64,000 nt of DNA. Source: Bryobacterales bacterium. Its GTDB lineage: Bacteria > Acidobacteriota > Terriglobia > Bryobacterales > Bryobacteraceae. Positions 61,118 to 64,000 of the stretch are shown here, in pieces. The stretch spans positions 1 to 64,000 of the forward strand of contig JADZBH010000024.1 of the NCBI GenBank assembly GCA_020852175.1. The letters run 5' to 3'. Both the position numbers and the translations under genes were made by a program. The notes below the pieces were generated by a model. That model was not told where the DNA came from and did no database searches. It was given only the letters and a program-made list of their open reading frames with translations. Numbering within the stretch: position 1 is the stretch's first letter; the number at the start of each line of letters is the position of its first letter.

Positions 61118-64000
61118 ATGGCCGACATTCGCACGATCCTCGATCCGCTGACGGTGGATCGATCGCTGAAGGGCGACGCCTGGGATAACTTCCACGCGGC
61201 CACCGACGAAGCCGACTTTCGGGCGCGCTTCGACAAGCTCGCTCTGCCCAAGGAGGCGAAGGCCGCGCTGTGGGACGCCAAATTCGCGGCTCCCACTGTT
61301 CCAGGAATGGAGAAGCTCGGCCCGCTCCCGGGCGTGCCGATGACGCAACCCAGCGTCGAACCTGTCGGCTACCTGAATCCGTTACCGAAGGGCACGAAGG
61401 TCCCCGGCGTCGGTCCGGAGGGCGAGGACCTCGAACACCTGATGCGCCAGTCGGGCGTCAAGAACCCGAAAGCGCTCTCCGAAGCGGTGGGCACGGCGCA
61501 AGCCGGGCAAGGAGAAGCACTCACCAAGGGCACCATCTCGGGGTTCAACATGATCCCGCACATGGTAGGCGGGACGCTGCTCTTTGCGGGCAACCAGTTC
61601 CAGAACGAAAAGCTGAAGGCGGCGGGCGAAGGCGTTTTGCAGCGCACGAAGGCGGTGTCGATCGACACGGCGATGCCGACCGAGTACTCGGCGGACCCGC
61701 TCGACGATCCGAGCGTGCTGGCGAATCCCAACTGGTGGCTGTACACCGGCTCGAACGCCATCGCCTCGATGGCGCCGATCATGGGCGTCGGCCTGGCGGG
61801 GCAGGGCGCGATCGCGGGCGCGGCGCGGTGGGCAAAGCTCAGCGAAGGCGCTACCCGGCTCGCGATGAAGTGGGGCGGCGCGGGCCTCGGCGGTGTGACG
61901 GAAGGCTGGATGAATGGATCGGGGGCGTATGTGGACGCTCTCGAACGCGGCGCAACGCATGAGGATGCGGCATCGGTAGCCGCACAGGTTGCGGCATCGA
62001 CGGGCGCGCTGGCTGCCGTGGGCCTCGAACGTGGCGTTCTCAACACGGACTACAAAACCGGGTTCACCAAAGCGCTCGCTTCGTTCTTCGCCGAAGGCGC
62101 CGAAGAGGGGATCACCGAACTCATTCAGAACGACCTGGCGCGTGCCTACTATGACCCCTCCCGCTCGTTGACGGACGGCGTGGTGCAGGCCACGCTCGGC
62201 GGTGGCATTGCGGGCGCGACGATGAGCGGCATGGGGGGACGCGATAGCAGCGTCGCGAGTCCCGACGCGCAACCGGGCACAGCCCCGCCCCCTACGGCGG
62301 GCACGCCGCCAATCGCGCCTCCTACGGCCACGCAGCAAGCCCCAGGCGCGACGAACGCACCCGCCCCGGTATCTCAGGCTCCCCCTGCAGGTCCTGCGGC
62401 TCCTGCGCCCGGAGACGAAGCCCCAGCCGCGGCGCAGACGGCGGGCTCGGCCGAGGAAGCCGGCGACAAACTCTACGCCGCCGCGCAAGCCGTCCTGGAG
62501 CGCGAGGGGAAGGTGAAACGCGGCGGCCTGGTCAATGCGCTGGGCGTCAACCCGAAGCAGGCGCAAGGCCTCCTCACGCGCATGTACGCCGATGGGCTGA
62601 TCGACCAGACGGGCAAGAAGGTCAAGACGCTCACGCAGGAAGCCGCACCTACCGAGCTGAACCTCGAAGCCGACACTGAGCTGGAGGAAGGCGAACCGGC
62701 CGCGCTGCCCGAGGAACGCCTGGGCAACACGGGGAAGGTGGCCACCGTCCGGGGCACCAACGCCGACTATCGCTACGCCGTCGTCGAAGCCGATGAGGCG
62801 CAGACTTCGAACGACCTGGAAGGCGCGCCGAATCCCGCCTACCCCGAACCGCTGCAGCCGCGCGATCGCACGCGCGCCGCCTCGCAAGCGCAGATAGCAG
62901 ACATTGCCGGCAAAGCGGACTACCGCCAGCTCGCCGACAACAATCTGCCGAACTTCGGCGCGCCCGTGCTCGGGCAGGACCTGAACGTCGAAGCGGGCAA
63001 CGGTCGCATGAATGCCCTGCGCCTGGCTTACGAGCGGGGCCTGCCCACAGCGCAGCGGTACCGCGAGGATCTGGCGGCCGACTCCGAGCGCCACGGCGTC
63101 GACGCGAAGGTCATCGCGGGCATGAAGGCTCCCGTGCTGGTGCGTATCCGCACTTCGCCGGTCAACCGGATCCAGTTCGCGCGCGAGTCCAACGAGGACC
63201 CACAACAGGGCATGAGCGCGGCCGAGATCGCCGGCACCGACGCGGGCCGCATTGGCGGGCTGCTTGATGGATTCGACGCCGAATCAGATGTGACGGCGCC
63301 GGGGAACCGCGATTTCGTTCGCGCCTTCATGCAGGGCGTTGTCTCGCAGAGCGATCGCGCGCGGCTGATGACAGCGGACGGCACGCTCTCGCAGGATGGA
63401 GCGCGGCGAATCAAGCTCGCTGTGTTCGCCCGGGCGTACGGCGATCCCACCGCTATCGAGACGTTGGCCGAGGCCACAGATTCCAACACGAAGGCGATTT
63501 CGGATGGGATGCTGCGGGCCGCGCCGAAGCTGGCAAAGGTCAAGGAAGGTATCCGCACCGGGGCGCTGCATGATCGCGATCTCACCGGCGATGTGGCTGC
63601 CGCCGCGCGCAAGCTGTCCTGGCTTCGCCAGAACGGCGTCACGATTGACGACTTCCTCGCGCAGCAGGGCCTCTTCGGCCAAGAGATCACGCCTGAGGCG
63701 CAGGCCCTCCTGCGCGTGTTTGCCGAGCACGGCCGCGCGCCGAAGCGCGTCGGCGAGATCCTCGCCACGTTTGCACAATCGGTGGAGGAGCTGGGCTCGC
63801 CCAATCAGGCCGGATTGTTTAGAGGTACCACCCCGGCGTCCAAGGGGGAATTGCTAACCGCCGCCGTTCGGCGCGTACTGGAGAAAGAGAATCCCGATGT
63901 CCAAAAAGTGGACGGCGCCCGAGCTGGGCCCGATCAACGAGTTTCGAGTGCAGAAGGTGCTGATGGCTCTCCGCAAGCGGGACGCGGAGGAACAGGCCAC
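61118..64000 (+). CDS. Giant polyvalent phage protein, cut by the window edge
   Basis: At least 961 residues, no stop before the window ends. A charged N-terminus; hydrophobic Gly/Ala-rich segments (about 140-310, MGVGLAGQGAIAGAA) possibly membrane-active; a Pro/Ala linker (about 385-445); a winged helix (about 450-505, GKVKRGGLVNALGVNPKQAQGLL); and a DdrB-like ParB-superfamily domain (about 600-720, NNLPNFGAPVLGQDLN, AGNGRMNALRLAYE, MKAPVLVRIR). Such multi-domain proteins are injected with phage DNA to protect it. GC at third codon positions falls from about 63897 on, so its real stop may lie just past the window or the tail may overlap the next gene. Confidence 0.7.
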   Translation, partial: MADIRTILDPLTVDRSLKGDAWDNFHAATDEADFRARFDKLALPKEAKAALWDAKFAAPTVPGMEKLGPLPGVPMTQPSVEPVGYLNPLPKGTKVPGVGPEGEDLEHLMRQSGVKNPKALSEAVGTAQAGQGEALTKGTISGFNMIPHMVGGTLLFAGNQFQNEKLKAAGEGVLQRTKAVSIDTAMPTEYSADPLDDPSVLANPNWWLYTGSNAIASMAPIMGVGLAGQGAIAGAARWAKLSEGATRLAMKWGGAGLGGVTEGWMNGSGAYVDALERGATHEDAASVAAQVAASTGALAAVGLERGVLNTDYKTGFTKALASFFAEGAEEGITELIQNDLARAYYDPSRSLTDGVVQATLGGGIAGATMSGMGGRDSSVASPDAQPGTAPPPTAGTPPIAPPTATQQAPGATNAPAPVSQAPPAGPAAPAPGDEAPAAAQTAGSAEEAGDKLYAAAQAVLEREGKVKRGGLVNALGVNPKQAQGLLTRMYADGLIDQTGKKVKTLTQEAAPTELNLEADTELEEGEPAALPEERLGNTGKVATVRGTNADYRYAVVEADEAQTSNDLEGAPNPAYPEPLQPRDRTRAASQAQIADIAGKADYRQLADNNLPNFGAPVLGQDLNVEAGNGRMNALRLAYERGLPTAQRYREDLAADSERHGVDAKVIAGMKAPVLVRIRTSPVNRIQFARESNEDPQQGMSAAEIAGTDAGRIGGLLDGFDAESDVTAPGNRDFVRAFMQGVVSQSDRARLMTADGTLSQDGARRIKLAVFARAYGDPTAIETLAEATDSNTKAISDGMLRAAPKLAKVKEGIRTGALHDRDLTGDVAAAARKLSWLRQNGVTIDDFLAQQGLFGQEITPEAQALLRVFAEHGRAPKRVGEILATFAQSVEELGSPNQAGLFRGTTPASKGELLTAAVRRVLEKENPDVQKVDGARAGPDQRVSSAEGADGSPQAGRGGTGH
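63897..64000 (+). CDS. Start of a downstream phage gene (partial)
   Basis: ATG with GGAGAAAGAG upstream opens a frame MSKKWTAPELGPINEFRV that stays open to the window end. Its codon third positions are about 85% G/C, whereas the overlapping end of the previous gene's frame has about 40%, so this is the coding frame here. Only about 34 residues are visible; no function. Confidence 0.5.
   Translation, partial: MSKKWTAPELGPINEFRVQKVLMALRKRDAEEQA

Noticed and set aside
61382-63205. A 607-codon leftward frame opposite the giant phage protein
   Set aside because: Antisense shadow; the rightward frame carries clear domains.

Overview
The window looks like a chromosomal segment of an acidobacterium of the Solibacter/Bryobacter type. 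The signs are two secreted proteins ending in a domain like TIGR03437 (the Solibacter C-terminal domain), a zinc-ribbon Ser/Thr kinase with a TPR tail next to a (truncated) ECF sigma factor, a giant Oar-like TonB-dependent receptor with an N-terminal carboxypeptidase-regulatory domain, and high GC throughout. All assignments rest on reading motifs by eye; no database search was possible.

Layout. 1-6.3 kb: truncated ECF sigma factor, membrane Ser/Thr kinase, two secreted proteins and a decayed tRNA-Leu-like sequence. 6.3-15.7 kb: a PAS-GGDEF-EAL membrane protein, then a leftward series: small secreted protein, pyrR-pyrB-pyrC, a UPF0182 membrane protein and a glycine-zipper secreted protein. 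15.7-21.4 kb: a rightward series: homoserine dehydrogenase, exported methyltransferase, LuxR-type regulator, alpha/beta hydrolase and a second TIGR03437-type protein. The gap between the small secreted gene and hom is only 24 bp and holds a symmetric -10 element.

21.4-32.05 kb: a leftward catabolic operon: PhoD-like phosphatase, TonB receptor, enolase-superfamily dehydratase, SDR dehydrogenase, an amidohydrolase C-terminal scrap and a GH29-like secreted glycosidase. A divergent GntR/FCD regulator faces it across a compact control region with two operator-like repeats. Dehydrogenase + lactonase + acid-sugar dehydratase + exo-glycosidase is the signature of non-phosphorylative (oxidative) sugar breakdown, but the lactonase is reduced to a remnant and the glycosidase lacks the usual GH29 histidines.

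From 32.1 kb to the window end (>31 kb): a prophage integrated at tRNA-Ser(GCT). A tyrosine integrase abuts the tRNA; all other main phage genes run rightward: two winged-helix-like early proteins, small genes (J-domain protein, HNH nuclease), a terminase-small-like protein, a sigma-like factor, large terminase, a 720-aa portal, scaffold, major capsid, connectors, an exported-looking beta-helix spike, repeat-containing fibre proteins with a His-rich collar, a GNAT-like protein and a giant polyvalent protein cut near the window edge. No sheath, tail tube or tape measure is seen; with a P22-sized portal this suggests a podovirus. No repressor, lysis cassette or right attachment site lies in the window. 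The phage seems to use unusual initiation codons (TTG, ATC, ATA), carries a Lys/Ala-rich histone-tail-like microprotein on the opposite strand, and encodes a seven-fold 14-residue repeat protein.
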